Assembly (NCBI RefSeq): GCF_028618695.1
Contig: NZ_JAQIVI010000298.1
Span: 1 to 20,377, forward strand
Length of the DNA: 20,377 nucleotides
Direction of reading: 5' to 3'
Source of the DNA: Natrinema soli
GTDB taxonomy: Archaea > Halobacteriota > Halobacteria > Halobacteriales > Natrialbaceae
This document shows, piece by piece, positions 13,788 to 20,377 of the stretch (position 1 is the first letter of the stretch; each line of letters opens with the position of its first letter). Both the position numbers and the translations under genes were made by a program. Below the pieces are notes generated by a model that saw only the letters and a list, made by a program, of their open reading frames with translations, had not been told where the DNA came from and did not search any database.

Positions 13788-14882
13788 CTAGAAGTCTCCG
13801 TTGACGATGTCGCTGACTTCCTGCGGATCGTACAGTTGCTCGTCGATGCCGTAGAGCTGCTCTGCCAGCTGCTGGGTGACGGCGAGGTTGGTGATCGGTC
13901 CCTGGTAGAGCGGACCGGCCCGATAGATATCGCCGTTCTGGACGGCCGTGAGTTGCTGTGCGACGTCGTGATCTTTCATCGGCTCGACGGTGCCCTGTAC
14001 GAACTCCTCCCGGGACTCGTACTCTTCACTGCGCAGCAGGATGTTGTCCGGATCGATCTCGAGCAGCGTCTCGTAGTCGACCTCGCCGCGTCCGCTGTGG
14101 AAGTCCTCGACGTTAGTGTTCGCGAGCGCGTCCTCGTACCCGAGGTCCTGGAGCGGTTTGTAACTCGTTCCCTCATCGACGATATACGGGAGGAAAACGT
14201 CATCCTGGGGCCACAGGACGGCGACCTGGGGATCGTCCGCGGGGACGGTGTCCTCGATCGTCGTCTGGAACTCGTCGTGTAGCGCCTCGAACTCCTCGTA
14301 GCGTTCCTCTTCCTGAAAGACCTCGGCGAGTTTCTCGAACGCTTCGTACAGCGTCAGGTACTCGTAATCGTCGTGGAAGCCGTAATCCCGCGAGAAGATG
14401 CTGTTGCCGAAAAAGGGCGTCCCGGTCGACGCGACTTGATCGATGTCGTCGTCGCTCCACTGGCCTTGCCCCTTCAGGAAGTTCGGGTCCATGACGAAGA
14501 CATCCACGTCCTCGCTCAGATCCATGAACTCCTCAACGGTCAGTTCGTCCTCCCAGAGCGCGTCGATATCGTCCGGATCGACGCTCACGTCGGGGATTTC
14601 GTCGTAGTACTGCGTGTGGTACCGGTGGGTGAGGTAGAGGGCCGCGGGGGGCTCCTGGCCCAGTGCGATCCCCATGTCGGCCCAGCTACCGTTGTTGGCC
14701 GCCCAGTTCTCCGGGACACCGTCGAACTCGACGTCGCCGACCGGCGGCATCGATACTGTATATTCGGTTTCTCCGTCCGAGGATCCGTTGTCTCCGATGC
14801 AGCCGGCCATCGCGCTCACACCTGCGAGCGCTCCCCCCGTTCGAAGCACGTTCCGTCTCGTCCACGTCTGTTTCTCACTCAT
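13788..14882 (-). CDS. Iron/siderophore ABC transporter substrate-binding lipoprotein 1
   Basis: This 364-residue protein has a Tat lipoprotein signal: RR at 9-10 (TRRNVLR), a hydrophobic segment and lipobox AMAGC with C28. The body fits the periplasmic-binding-like domain of the Fe3+/siderophore/B12 family (PF01497), e.g. PVGDVEFDGVPENW, DMGIALGQEPP and ALYLTHRYHTQYYDEIP. An extended Tyr/Asp/Glu-rich surface is typical for halophiles. It would capture a ferric chelate outside the cell and pass it to the adjacent permease. A DtxR-type palindrome lies between the TATA position and the ATG, so iron control is likely. It is a paralogue of the next protein upstream, of nearly identical length and layout. 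Confidence 0.88.
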   Translation of the reverse strand: MSEKQTWTRRNVLRTGGALAGVSAMAGCIGDNGSSDGETEYTVSMPPVGDVEFDGVPENWAANNGSWADMGIALGQEPPAALYLTHRYHTQYYDEIPDVSVDPDDIDALWEDELTVEEFMDLSEDVDVFVMDPNFLKGQGQWSDDDIDQVASTGTPFFGNSIFSRDYGFHDDYEYLTLYEAFEKLAEVFQEEERYEEFEALHDEFQTTIEDTVPADDPQVAVLWPQDDVFLPYIVDEGTSYKPLQDLGYEDALANTNVEDFHSGRGEVDYETLLEIDPDNILLRSEEYESREEFVQGTVEPMKDHDVAQQLTAVQNGDIYRAGPLYQGPITNLAVTQQLAEQLYGIDEQLYDPQEVSDIVNGDF

Positions 14883-14887
14883 TATAA

Positions 14888-14904
14888 TTTAGGCTAACCT
14901 AAAA
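14888..14904 (-). promoter_or_regulatory. DtxR-type iron box before substrate-binding protein 1
   Basis: TTTAGGCTAACCTAAAA is a near-perfect palindrome just 5 bp from the ATG. A TATA-like stretch overlaps its outer edge at 14903-14911, so the bound repressor would cover the transcript start of a leaderless mRNA. Confidence 0.75.
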
Positions 14905-14941
14905 CAGTAAAAGTGTTCCGAAGCCGTCCGACTGATCGGTG

Positions 14942-16048
14942 TCAGCTATCGCCGGTAACGATGTCGGCGACAGCTTGCCGGTCAAACAGTTCCTCGTCGC
15001 CGAACTCGTCGGGATAGATCCCCCGGGCCGCCCGCTCGAGCTGGAAGAGGTGAATGATCGGCCCCTGGTAGGTCATGCCGCCGTAGACGACGCGGTCGTT
15101 CCTGACCGCTCGGAGCTCGCTCGCGACGTCGTGATCGCGCATGAACGAGACGATCCCCTGCTCGAACTCCGACTCGGTGACTTTTCCCTGCTGTCTGATC
15201 GCGATAACGTCGGGATCGATCTCGAGAAGCGTTTCGTAGTCGATGGTGCCGCTCGCCGCCTGCGCGTCGCCGATGCCGTTCGAAGCGAGCGCACCGTCGA
15301 CCTGCAGATCGGTCCAGTGTTTGGACTGGGTATCGTCCTCGATGTGGTACGGATAGAACGCTTCGGGTTCGGCCGAGGCGGGGACGAGGACCGCGACCTC
15401 GGGCCGCTCGTCGGGGAGTCGAGACTGCACGTCGGCCAGGACGTCATCGTGGAGCCGTTCGAACGCCTCGTAGCGCTCTCGCTCCTGAAATACCGCCGCC
15501 ACCTTCTCGAAGGCCTCGTAGAGTGTATAGCGGGGGTAGTCGTGCCAGTCGTAGCTGGCCGAGAAGATCGTGTTGCCGACGAACGGCGCGACGGTCTCGG
15601 CGATTTCATTGACCTCGTCCCGGCTCCAGCCCAGCCGGTTGATCATGAAGTTCGGATCGATGAGGTGAACGTCGGCCTCGAGTTCGTAGAACACCTCCTT
15701 CCCGGTCCCGTCGTCCCAGAGCTCGGTCAGGTCGTCCGGTTCGACCGAGACGCCCGGCAGTTCCTCGTAGTAGTGAGTCCCGTACCGGCTCTGCAGGCCG
15801 ATTCCGACCAGCCCGTCTGCCTGGCCGAGCGCAACGCCCATATCCGCGTAATCTCCCGTATAGGGGAGCCAGTTCTCTGGAACGGATTCGAACTCGACGG
15901 TGCCGACGGGCTCCATCGTGACGGAGTAATCGCTCTTCCCATCTCCCGACCCCTGCGTGCCGAGACAGCCGGCGGTCGCACCGAGCCCGGCGATCGCTGC
16001 CCCCGTCTTCATCAGGCGTCGTCTCGTCCGTCTCGCATCGACTGTCAT
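14942..16048 (-). CDS. Iron/siderophore ABC transporter substrate-binding lipoprotein 2
   Basis: This is a 368-residue paralogue of the previous gene. The Tat signal has RR at 9-10 (TRRRLMKTG) and lipobox ATAGC at C28. The mature part repeats the same blocks: EPVGTVEFESVPENW, DMGVALGQADG, SRYGTHYYEELPGVSVEPDD, RYTLYEAFEKVAAVFQERER and YETLLEIDPDVIAIR. It belongs to the PF01497 family and would bind a ferric chelate. The two copies diverge most in the middle lobe, which suggests different ligands. A third-party permease is not needed, since the next genes are the ATPase and permease. A DtxR-type palindrome precedes it. It is separated from protein 1 by about 60 bp holding that gene's own promoter, so both are probably transcribed separately. 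Confidence 0.88.
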   Translation of the reverse strand: MTVDARRTRRRLMKTGAAIAGLGATAGCLGTQGSGDGKSDYSVTMEPVGTVEFESVPENWLPYTGDYADMGVALGQADGLVGIGLQSRYGTHYYEELPGVSVEPDDLTELWDDGTGKEVFYELEADVHLIDPNFMINRLGWSRDEVNEIAETVAPFVGNTIFSASYDWHDYPRYTLYEAFEKVAAVFQERERYEAFERLHDDVLADVQSRLPDERPEVAVLVPASAEPEAFYPYHIEDDTQSKHWTDLQVDGALASNGIGDAQAASGTIDYETLLEIDPDVIAIRQQGKVTESEFEQGIVSFMRDHDVASELRAVRNDRVVYGGMTYQGPIIHLFQLERAARGIYPDEFGDEELFDRQAVADIVTGDS

Positions 16049-16052
16049 CGAG

Positions 16053-16070
16053 TTTTAGGCTGGCCTAAAA
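16053..16070 (-). promoter_or_regulatory. DtxR-type iron box before substrate-binding protein 2
   Basis: TTTTAGGCTGGCCTAAAA is a perfect 18-bp palindrome 5 bp upstream of ATG 16048, with a TATA-like element at its outer edge (about 16068-16080). Confidence 0.78.
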
Positions 16071-16096
16071 GTACAAAAGTCTTCCGACTAGCGGCG

Positions 16097-16960
16097 TCAG
16101 GTCCGGTTATCCGGAAGCGCGCGCTTCGGTAGCACCTGAAGTTCGGGCTCGTACTCGACGGTGGCCTCGACGCCGAAGACGTCGGCGAGCAGCTGTTCCG
16201 TCACGACCTCTTCGGGCGGCCCCCAGTCGTAGAGTTCGCCGTCGCGCATCGCGACCAGATAGTCCGCGAAACGGGCCGCCTGCGAGATATCGTGGAGGAT
16301 GACGGCGACGGTGACGCCCTTCTCCTCGTTGAGCTGTCGGATCGTCTCGAGAACGCGGAACTGGTGGTGAATGTCCAGGAACGTCGTCGGCTCGTCGAGC
16401 AACAGGACGTCGGTGTCCTGTGCCAGCACCATGGCGATCCAGGCCAGTTGCTTCTGACCGCCGCTCAGCTGGCCGAGTTCGGACTCCCGGAGGTGATCGA
16501 TCCCCGCCAGTTCGATCGCGCGTTCGACCGCCCGATGATCCGCCTCGGAGACGCCGTCGAAGAAGCCCCGATGCGGGTAGCGGCCGTGATAGATGAGGTC
16601 TTCAACGGGGATCGAGCCGAGCGAGTCGTTCTCCTGCGAGAGGACCCCCATTTCGCGCGCCAGTTCCTTGCGACTGAACGCGTCGAGATCCTCGCCGTGT
16701 ATCTGCACGGATCCCGTGTTCGGCTCGAGGTGCTTCGAGAGCGCCTTCAGAAGGGTACTCTTCCCGCTGCCGTTGGGTCCGACGAGCGCGGTCACCGCTT
16801 CCTCGGGGATGTCGAGGCGCGCGCAGTCGACGATGGTCTCCTCGCTCGTCGGATAACTGAGCTTGAGGTCGTCGCCGACCAGTGCGCTCTCGACCGTGTC
16901 GCCGTTGTCGTTGGTGATCCGCTCCCGTTCTCGATCCACGTCCTGCTGTGTGCGTGCCAT
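16097..16960 (-). CDS. Iron/siderophore ABC transporter ATP-binding protein (FecE/FepC type)
   Basis: This 287-residue nucleotide-binding subunit shows Walker A GPNGSGKST (61-69), the signature LSGGQKQ (165-171), Walker B DVLLLDE (184-190) and the switch histidine H223 (ILHDIS). The LGRTPYL-like region reads LIYHGRYPHRGFF. About 30 residues precede the ABC fold and carry many Arg and Asp. It powers import together with the adjacent permease. The ATG overlaps the permease stop by one base (TAATG), which indicates translational coupling and a shared transcript with the permease. The gene is intact. Its C-terminal 40 residues (FGVEATVEYEPELQVLP) are usual for this family. Confidence 0.93.
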   Translation of the reverse strand: MARTQQDVDRERERITNDNGDTVESALVGDDLKLSYPTSEETIVDCARLDIPEEAVTALVGPNGSGKSTLLKALSKHLEPNTGSVQIHGEDLDAFSRKELAREMGVLSQENDSLGSIPVEDLIYHGRYPHRGFFDGVSEADHRAVERAIELAGIDHLRESELGQLSGGQKQLAWIAMVLAQDTDVLLLDEPTTFLDIHHQFRVLETIRQLNEEKGVTVAVILHDISQAARFADYLVAMRDGELYDWGPPEEVVTEQLLADVFGVEATVEYEPELQVLPKRALPDNRT

Positions 16961-18069
16961 TATAGCTCACCCATCGATTGCTGTTTCCGCATCAGATAGA
17001 GGAAATAGGGGCCGCCGATCAGTCCGGTGACGACGCCGACGGGCATCTGGGTCCCGCCCAGCGCGAGTCGCGCACCGACGTCGGCGGCGACCATCAGTGC
17101 GGGCCCGGCGAAGAGACACCCGATCATCAGCCGTCGGTAGTCCCCACCGACCGTGTTCCGAACGATGTGGGGGACGACGAGGCCGAAGAAGCTGATGATG
17201 CCGGCGACAGCGATAGCGGCGCTGGCGGCCAGAATCGCGACGGCCGAGAGGGAAAAGCGGACCCGTTCGACGCGCATACCGAGCGAACGAGCGGTGTTCT
17301 CGCCCAACATGAGGACGTTCAACTGCCGCGCACCGGCGAGCGCGATCGCGATCGCCACGGCCGCCGGCAGGATCGCGATCCGTACTTCCTCCCAGCCGGT
17401 GCCCGTGAGCGATCCCGTCAGCCAGGCGATCGCCGTCTGGACGACGCCCAGATCGTCCGCGAAGAAAAACAGACCCTGCTGGAGCGACTGAAAGACCATG
17501 TTCACGACGACGCCCGCGAGCACGAGTCGGACGGGGCTCGTCCCGCCCTTCCAGGCGATCGTGTAGACGATCACGAACGCGACCGTCCCGCCCAGGGCGG
17601 CGATCAGCGGCAGGAACGGCGTGAGGCCGCTAAAGACGACCAACGTTGCCAGCACGGCGAATCCAGCGCCGGAGCTGACACCCAGCACGAACGGACTCGC
17701 CAGTTCGTTCCGCGTCACGGCCTGGAAGATCGCACCGGAGATCGCGAGCGTCGCGCCGGCGATGATCGCGACAAACACCCGCGGCATTCGGAGGGTCCAG
17801 ACGACGATGCTCGCGGTGCTCATCTCCGGCAGGTCCGTCCCGAAGAGGAACGCCGACCAGGCGTGGAAGTTGAATATCACGCTGGGATTGAACACCGCCT
17901 GCCAGGCCTCGAGGAACGTCATCGAGTACTCTCCGAAGCTCACCTGCACGAGTCCGGCGACGACGGTGACGGCCGTACTCGCCAGACAAAAGAGGACGAG
18001 CATCCCCGTGACCCATCCCTCTCGCTCTCGGGCGGACGCGTGCCCCTCGACCGACTGCGCTTCTGCCAT
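16960..18069 (-). CDS. Iron/siderophore ABC transporter permease (FecCD family)
   Basis: This is a 369-residue integral membrane protein. About nine or ten hydrophobic helices are visible, with the family motifs RMPRVFVAIIAGATLAISG, VTRNELASPFVLGVSSGAG and ISFFGLVVPHIVRN in the expected order. The FVLGVSSGAG and GLVVPHIVR segments are the hallmarks of the FecCD/BtuC family (PF01032). It forms the channel for the ferric chelate. The single permease of this cluster would homodimerise. The N-terminus carries about 20 extra charged residues before the first helix. An iron box directly precedes the ATG, and the ATPase gene follows with a one-base overlap. Confidence 0.93.
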   Translation of the reverse strand: MAEAQSVEGHASAREREGWVTGMLVLFCLASTAVTVVAGLVQVSFGEYSMTFLEAWQAVFNPSVIFNFHAWSAFLFGTDLPEMSTASIVVWTLRMPRVFVAIIAGATLAISGAIFQAVTRNELASPFVLGVSSGAGFAVLATLVVFSGLTPFLPLIAALGGTVAFVIVYTIAWKGGTSPVRLVLAGVVVNMVFQSLQQGLFFFADDLGVVQTAIAWLTGSLTGTGWEEVRIAILPAAVAIAIALAGARQLNVLMLGENTARSLGMRVERVRFSLSAVAILAASAAIAVAGIISFFGLVVPHIVRNTVGGDYRRLMIGCLFAGPALMVAADVGARLALGGTQMPVGVVTGLIGGPYFLYLMRKQQSMGEL

Positions 18070-18073
18070 CGCA

Positions 18074-18090
18074 TTTAGGTGTGCCTAAAA
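18074..18090 (-). promoter_or_regulatory. DtxR-type iron box before the permease
   Basis: TTTAGGTGTGCCTAAAA is a palindrome with a divergent centre, 5 bp before ATG 18069. A TATA-like AATACTAAAC on the minus strand lies at about 18094-18103. Confidence 0.7.
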
Positions 18091-18146
18091 GACGTTTAGT
18101 ATTTGCGGTTGCAGAACGGTGTGGTATAGTGTTGACACCATCCGCA

Positions 18147-18181
18147 GTCGGGTCGGATTCTCTCGGCTCGATCCGCCCGAC
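18147..18181 (-). terminator. Hairpin downstream of the cupin gene
   Basis: GTCGGGTCGGAT (18147-18158) pairs with ATCCGCCCGAC (18171-18181), 11 bp with one bulged T, around a 12-nt loop. It starts 11 bp after the cupin stop. No T-run follows, so termination is suggested only by position. Confidence 0.4.
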
Positions 18182-18192
18182 GGGCCGTGCCG

Positions 18193-18558
18193 TTACTCGA
18201 GCAGGTTTATCTCGTCGTCTCCGTTCGGAACCGCACAGATGAACGCACCCCGACGGTCACCTTCGTTGCGGTACCAGTGTACCGTCCCCGCGGGGATTAG
18301 CAGCGAGTCGCCCGCTTCCACCGCGTGCTCCTCGTCGCTGATACCCACCGTGTACTCGCCCTCGAGGACGTACTGCTCGTGTTCGACGTCGTTGGTGTGT
18401 TTCGGCACTTCGGCGCCGGGCTCGAGGACGAATCGCCGGATCGCGAAGGTCGGCGCGCCGTGATCGTCATCGATCAGAACGCCCTTCGAGAGCCCGTCGG
18501 CCGCATCGACGGTCTCGTACTCGATCTCGTCGCCGCGTCTGACCAGTGGCTCCGTCAT
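18193..18558 (-). CDS. Cupin-domain protein
   Basis: This 121-residue single-cupin protein has the first motif around HTNDVEHEQYVLEGEY, with H54 and H60 as likely metal ligands, and the second motif GDSLLIPAGTVHWYRNEG with H94. The family holds many small metal-dependent or sugar-binding proteins, so no reaction can be assigned. ATG 18558 is chosen because the 17 residues upstream in frame (Arg/Trp-rich) are not conserved-looking. It is on the same strand as the iron cluster but separated by a hairpin and the permease promoter, so there is no direct evidence that it belongs to it. Confidence 0.8.
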   Translation of the reverse strand: MTEPLVRRGDEIEYETVDAADGLSKGVLIDDDHGAPTFAIRRFVLEPGAEVPKHTNDVEHEQYVLEGEYTVGISDEEHAVEAGDSLLIPAGTVHWYRNEGDRRGAFICAVPNGDDEINLLE

Positions 18559-18611
18559 GGTCTCGAGTCGGTGGCGGATCCACAAAACGGTCCGGGTCGA
18601 CGGCGTCATCG

Positions 18612-19478
18612 TTATCGAGCGGCCAGCGTGAGGATCCCGATCCCGAAGCAGCCGACCAGCATGGCGATATAGGAGAGGATTATGCGCGCGTCTCCCCCGC
18701 GCTCGAATCCGAGGAACGCGGCGCCGACCGCACCGACGAGCGCGCCGACACCGAGGACGACGAGGACGACGCGCTCGGTTCGGCTCTGTCGGATCGTTCG
18801 TTCCGTCTCGCTCGCGGCGGCCTCGAGCAGCGGTCGGGCCTCCTCGTAGACGTCTCGGGGCATCGAGACGTACCCCGGTGCCGTCACCCCTCGCGTTTTA
18901 GTTGCGTACGACGGCCGGAGGACGACGGTTCCCGTCCCGGGCACGCGGCGGACGCTGACGGCCGCGAGTTCCGCGAGTTCGAACGACTGGCCGTCCACGC
19001 GAACCGTTCCCACCCCGGGATCGATTTCGCCGCGGGAGTTGACCAACTGCATGCCGATCGACGTTCCGACCGGGACCACCAAGAACAACGCGAGCAAGGC
19101 CACCGGAGACACCGCGACCGAGCCGACGATCACGACCGCGCCGGCGAGGACGCTCACCGCCGCGGGGAGCGGGCGGAGCCGATCATACCCGGTGTGCTCC
19201 GTCCACGTCCGTATCGAGGAGCGGGCCGCATCGTCGTCGACCAGCGGGAGCAAGTACAGCAGCGAGAACGGCCCGCCGATCAGCAAGAGCAAGACGAACA
19301 GCGCGAGTCGTTCGTACGCGCCGTTTACGGCGGAGAGAACGAGCACCGCGACTCCGAGTGCAACCACCAGTAGCGTCATTCCGCCGAAAAAACCGACCTG
19401 AAGGTACTGACAGAGGCGACCGAGCGTCGACGCCGACGCGCGTCGAGACCACGTGACTGCGTCGGAGTGGTCCGTCAT
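18612..19478 (-). CDS. Haloarchaeal membrane protein of unknown function
   Basis: This is a 288-residue protein with helices near residues 30-50 (GFFGGMTLLVVALGVAVLVL), 57-75, 105-140, and two more near the C-terminus (VVLVVLGVGALVGAVGAAFL and IILSYIAMLVGCFGIGILTL). The central region (about 150-230) is soluble-like, with GVGTVRVDGQSFELAELAAV and SVRRVPGTGTVVLRP strands and a short helix. This layout of N-terminal helices, a beta-rich middle and a C-terminal helix pair is seen in haloarchaeal proteins with no known role. ATG 19478 is used; a GTG one codon earlier is equally open. It lies 53 bp from the cupin start on the same strand, so a transcript could cover both. Confidence 0.65.
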   Translation of the reverse strand: MTDHSDAVTWSRRASASTLGRLCQYLQVGFFGGMTLLVVALGVAVLVLSAVNGAYERLALFVLLLLIGGPFSLLYLLPLVDDDAARSSIRTWTEHTGYDRLRPLPAAVSVLAGAVVIVGSVAVSPVALLALFLVVPVGTSIGMQLVNSRGEIDPGVGTVRVDGQSFELAELAAVSVRRVPGTGTVVLRPSYATKTRGVTAPGYVSMPRDVYEEARPLLEAAASETERTIRQSRTERVVLVVLGVGALVGAVGAAFLGFERGGDARIILSYIAMLVGCFGIGILTLAAR

Positions 19479-19607
19479 CACTCGTCCTTCGTGTCACTGA
19501 CAGATAAAATTGTGCTCGATCGGACGAGGAGTTTCGTGTTCGACAGCGCCGCCGCTCAGGGGTAGTAAAATACTGCAGTCAAGTGCCGATACCAGTTCGA
19601 ATTCGCC

Positions 19608-19802
19608 TTACAGGCGCTCGACGTTCGTCGCGCGCGGGCCCTTGGGGGCCTGCTCGATGTCGAACTCGAGCTCCTGTCCTTCCTCAAGGTCCGGGCCGCC
19701 GATGTCTTCCATGTGGAAGAACACGTCGTCGTCCGCGTCCTCAGTCTCGATGAATCCGTAGCCGCCAGTGTCGTTGAAGAAATCAACGGTTCCTTTCGCC
19801 AT
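19608..19802 (-). CDS. cspA: Cold-shock domain protein (CspA family)
   Basis: The 64-residue protein is one cold-shock domain: MAKGTVDFFNDTGGYGFIET with RNP1 at GYGFIE, then DVFFHMEDI as RNP2, and the closing strand ELEFDIEQAPKGPRATNVERL split across the C-terminal half. The fold binds single-stranded RNA or DNA and acts as an RNA chaperone. The acidic residues are more numerous than in bacterial CspA, as expected of a halophile. A TATA box at about 19829-19838 gives a leader of only a few bases. The gene diverges from the oxidoreductase at 20021. Haloarchaea carry several csp genes, so the paralogue number is not resolved. Confidence 0.95.
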   Translation of the reverse strand: MAKGTVDFFNDTGGYGFIETEDADDDVFFHMEDIGGPDLEEGQELEFDIEQAPKGPRATNVERL

Positions 19803-19828
19803 TGCTTCTAAGGAGAAGCGCCAGGGAG

Positions 19829-19838
19829 TGATAAAAGC
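19829..19838 (-). promoter_or_regulatory. TATA box of the cold-shock gene
   Basis: The minus strand reads GCTTTTATCA, about 27-32 bp before ATG 19802. Confidence 0.55.
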
Positions 19839-19985
19839 ACCGACTCGAGTCGTGCGTCGATATCGAGGGAACGGACCCGCTCGAACCGGTATTGGCGGGT
19901 TCAGCGACAGCTCCCCTGTATCGTCTCCTGCAGGCGATGCACCGAGATCGAGACGGAGAGTCCGTTCGGACCGAGTTCCGGGAGC

Positions 19986-20002
19986 CCAATATTGACTTGG
20001 GG
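19986..20002 (+). promoter_or_regulatory. TATA-like element with small palindrome before the oxidoreductase
   Basis: CCCAATATTGACTTGGG holds AATATTGA, about 28 bp before ATG 20021, fitting a leaderless start. The outer CCCAA/TTGGG pair could also be an operator half-site. Confidence 0.4.
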
Positions 20003-20020
20003 GCGCGACCATGAACGGGT

Positions 20021-20377
20021 ATGGCAGAAACCAGGCAGTGGCAACTCGCCAGTCGTCCGGTCGGCGAACCGACCGCGGAGAACTTCGAACTCGTCACCGT
20101 CGACCGGCCCGAACCGAGCGACGGCGAGGTGCTGGTCGAGACGCTGTATCAGTCGGTCGACCCCTACATGCGCGGGCGGATGCGCGACGCGGAATCCTAC
20201 GCCGAACCGTGGAACGTCGGCGAACCCATGCAGGCCGGCGTCGTCGGCGAGGTCCTCGAGTCCGAGGCCGACGAGTTCGCGGCAGGCGACGTGGTGACCG
20301 GTGATCTCCTCTGGGCGGAGCACGCGGTCGCCGACGCGGACGACCTCCAGCCGGTGAACCCGGACCTCGGTCCGGTC
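20021..20377 (+). CDS. NADP-dependent MDR-family oxidoreductase, N-terminal fragment
   Basis: The frame stays open from ATG 20021 to the right edge, 119 codons, so the 3' end is missing. The sequence WQLASRPVGEPTAENFELV, then SVDPYMRGRM, then GEPMQAGVVGEVLESEADEF and AGDVVTG is the N-terminal GroES-like part of the MDR subfamily that includes leukotriene B4 dehydrogenase/curcumin reductase-like enzymes, which reduce conjugated double bonds with NADPH. SVDPYMRGRM is the diagnostic block of this branch; no zinc-binding Cys is present, as expected. The NADP-binding Rossmann part is beyond the window. The ATG at 20011 is out of frame. Confidence 0.88.
   Translation, partial: MAETRQWQLASRPVGEPTAENFELVTVDRPEPSDGEVLVETLYQSVDPYMRGRMRDAESYAEPWNVGEPMQAGVVGEVLESEADEFAAGDVVTGDLLWAEHAVADADDLQPVNPDLGPV

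Noticed and set aside
13788..18069. A vitamin B12 rather than iron importer.
   Set aside because: The families overlap in sequence, but the DtxR-type iron boxes at three promoters favour an iron chelate. The exact ligand is still open.

Overview
The window is high-GC DNA from a haloarchaeon, possibly Natrialbaceae judging only by style (very frequent CTCGAG, acidic proteins). Archaeal hallmarks are a TFB, an MCM helicase, a Ski2-like helicase with a DUF5814-type N-terminus, Tat lipoprotein signals, a class III-type pilin, many small zinc-ribbon proteins, and TATA boxes about 27 bp before start codons (leaderless transcripts).

Layout. 1-5050 is mostly core: the 3' end of threonine synthase, a small coiled-coil protein, TFB converging on MCM, then about 1.3 kb holding one small zinc-ribbon gene, a frameshifted relic and a GC-rich hairpin. 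5100-10250 is an accessory region of small intact and broken genes: a truncated winged-helix gene abutting a truncated opposing HTH gene, a type IV-like pilin, a frameshifted SpoVT/AbrB-like gene, a PD-(D/E)XK-like nuclease, a HalOD1 protein, a gene with an internal amber stop, a Tat-exported Lys/Asp-rich repeat protein, an AT-rich stretch (53/180 GC at 8641-8820), two small intact genes and a frameshifted zinc-ribbon gene. It ends at tRNA-Pro(UGG). A degenerate copy of 17 of 18 bases of the tRNA 3' region lies at 5156-5173, so the 5.1 kb may be a decayed tRNA-integrated element. I see no integrase.

10400-20377 is core-like again: a BofA-family membrane protein, a RecA-like DUF7504-type protein and the Ski2-like helicase. 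An iron/siderophore ABC cluster on the minus strand follows (permease, ATPase, two paralogous lipoproteins), with three near-identical DtxR-type palindromes placed between the TATA position and the start codon of three genes. Then come a cupin, a membrane protein, a cold-shock protein and the start of an MDR-family oxidoreductase.

I did not find a convincing complete, undescribed system. The best leads are the possible relic island and its unusual pattern of single-base lesions, the repeat-bearing exported protein, the twin binding proteins with their shared regulatory box, and a 36-nt GC-rich hairpin present twice 6.6 kb apart.
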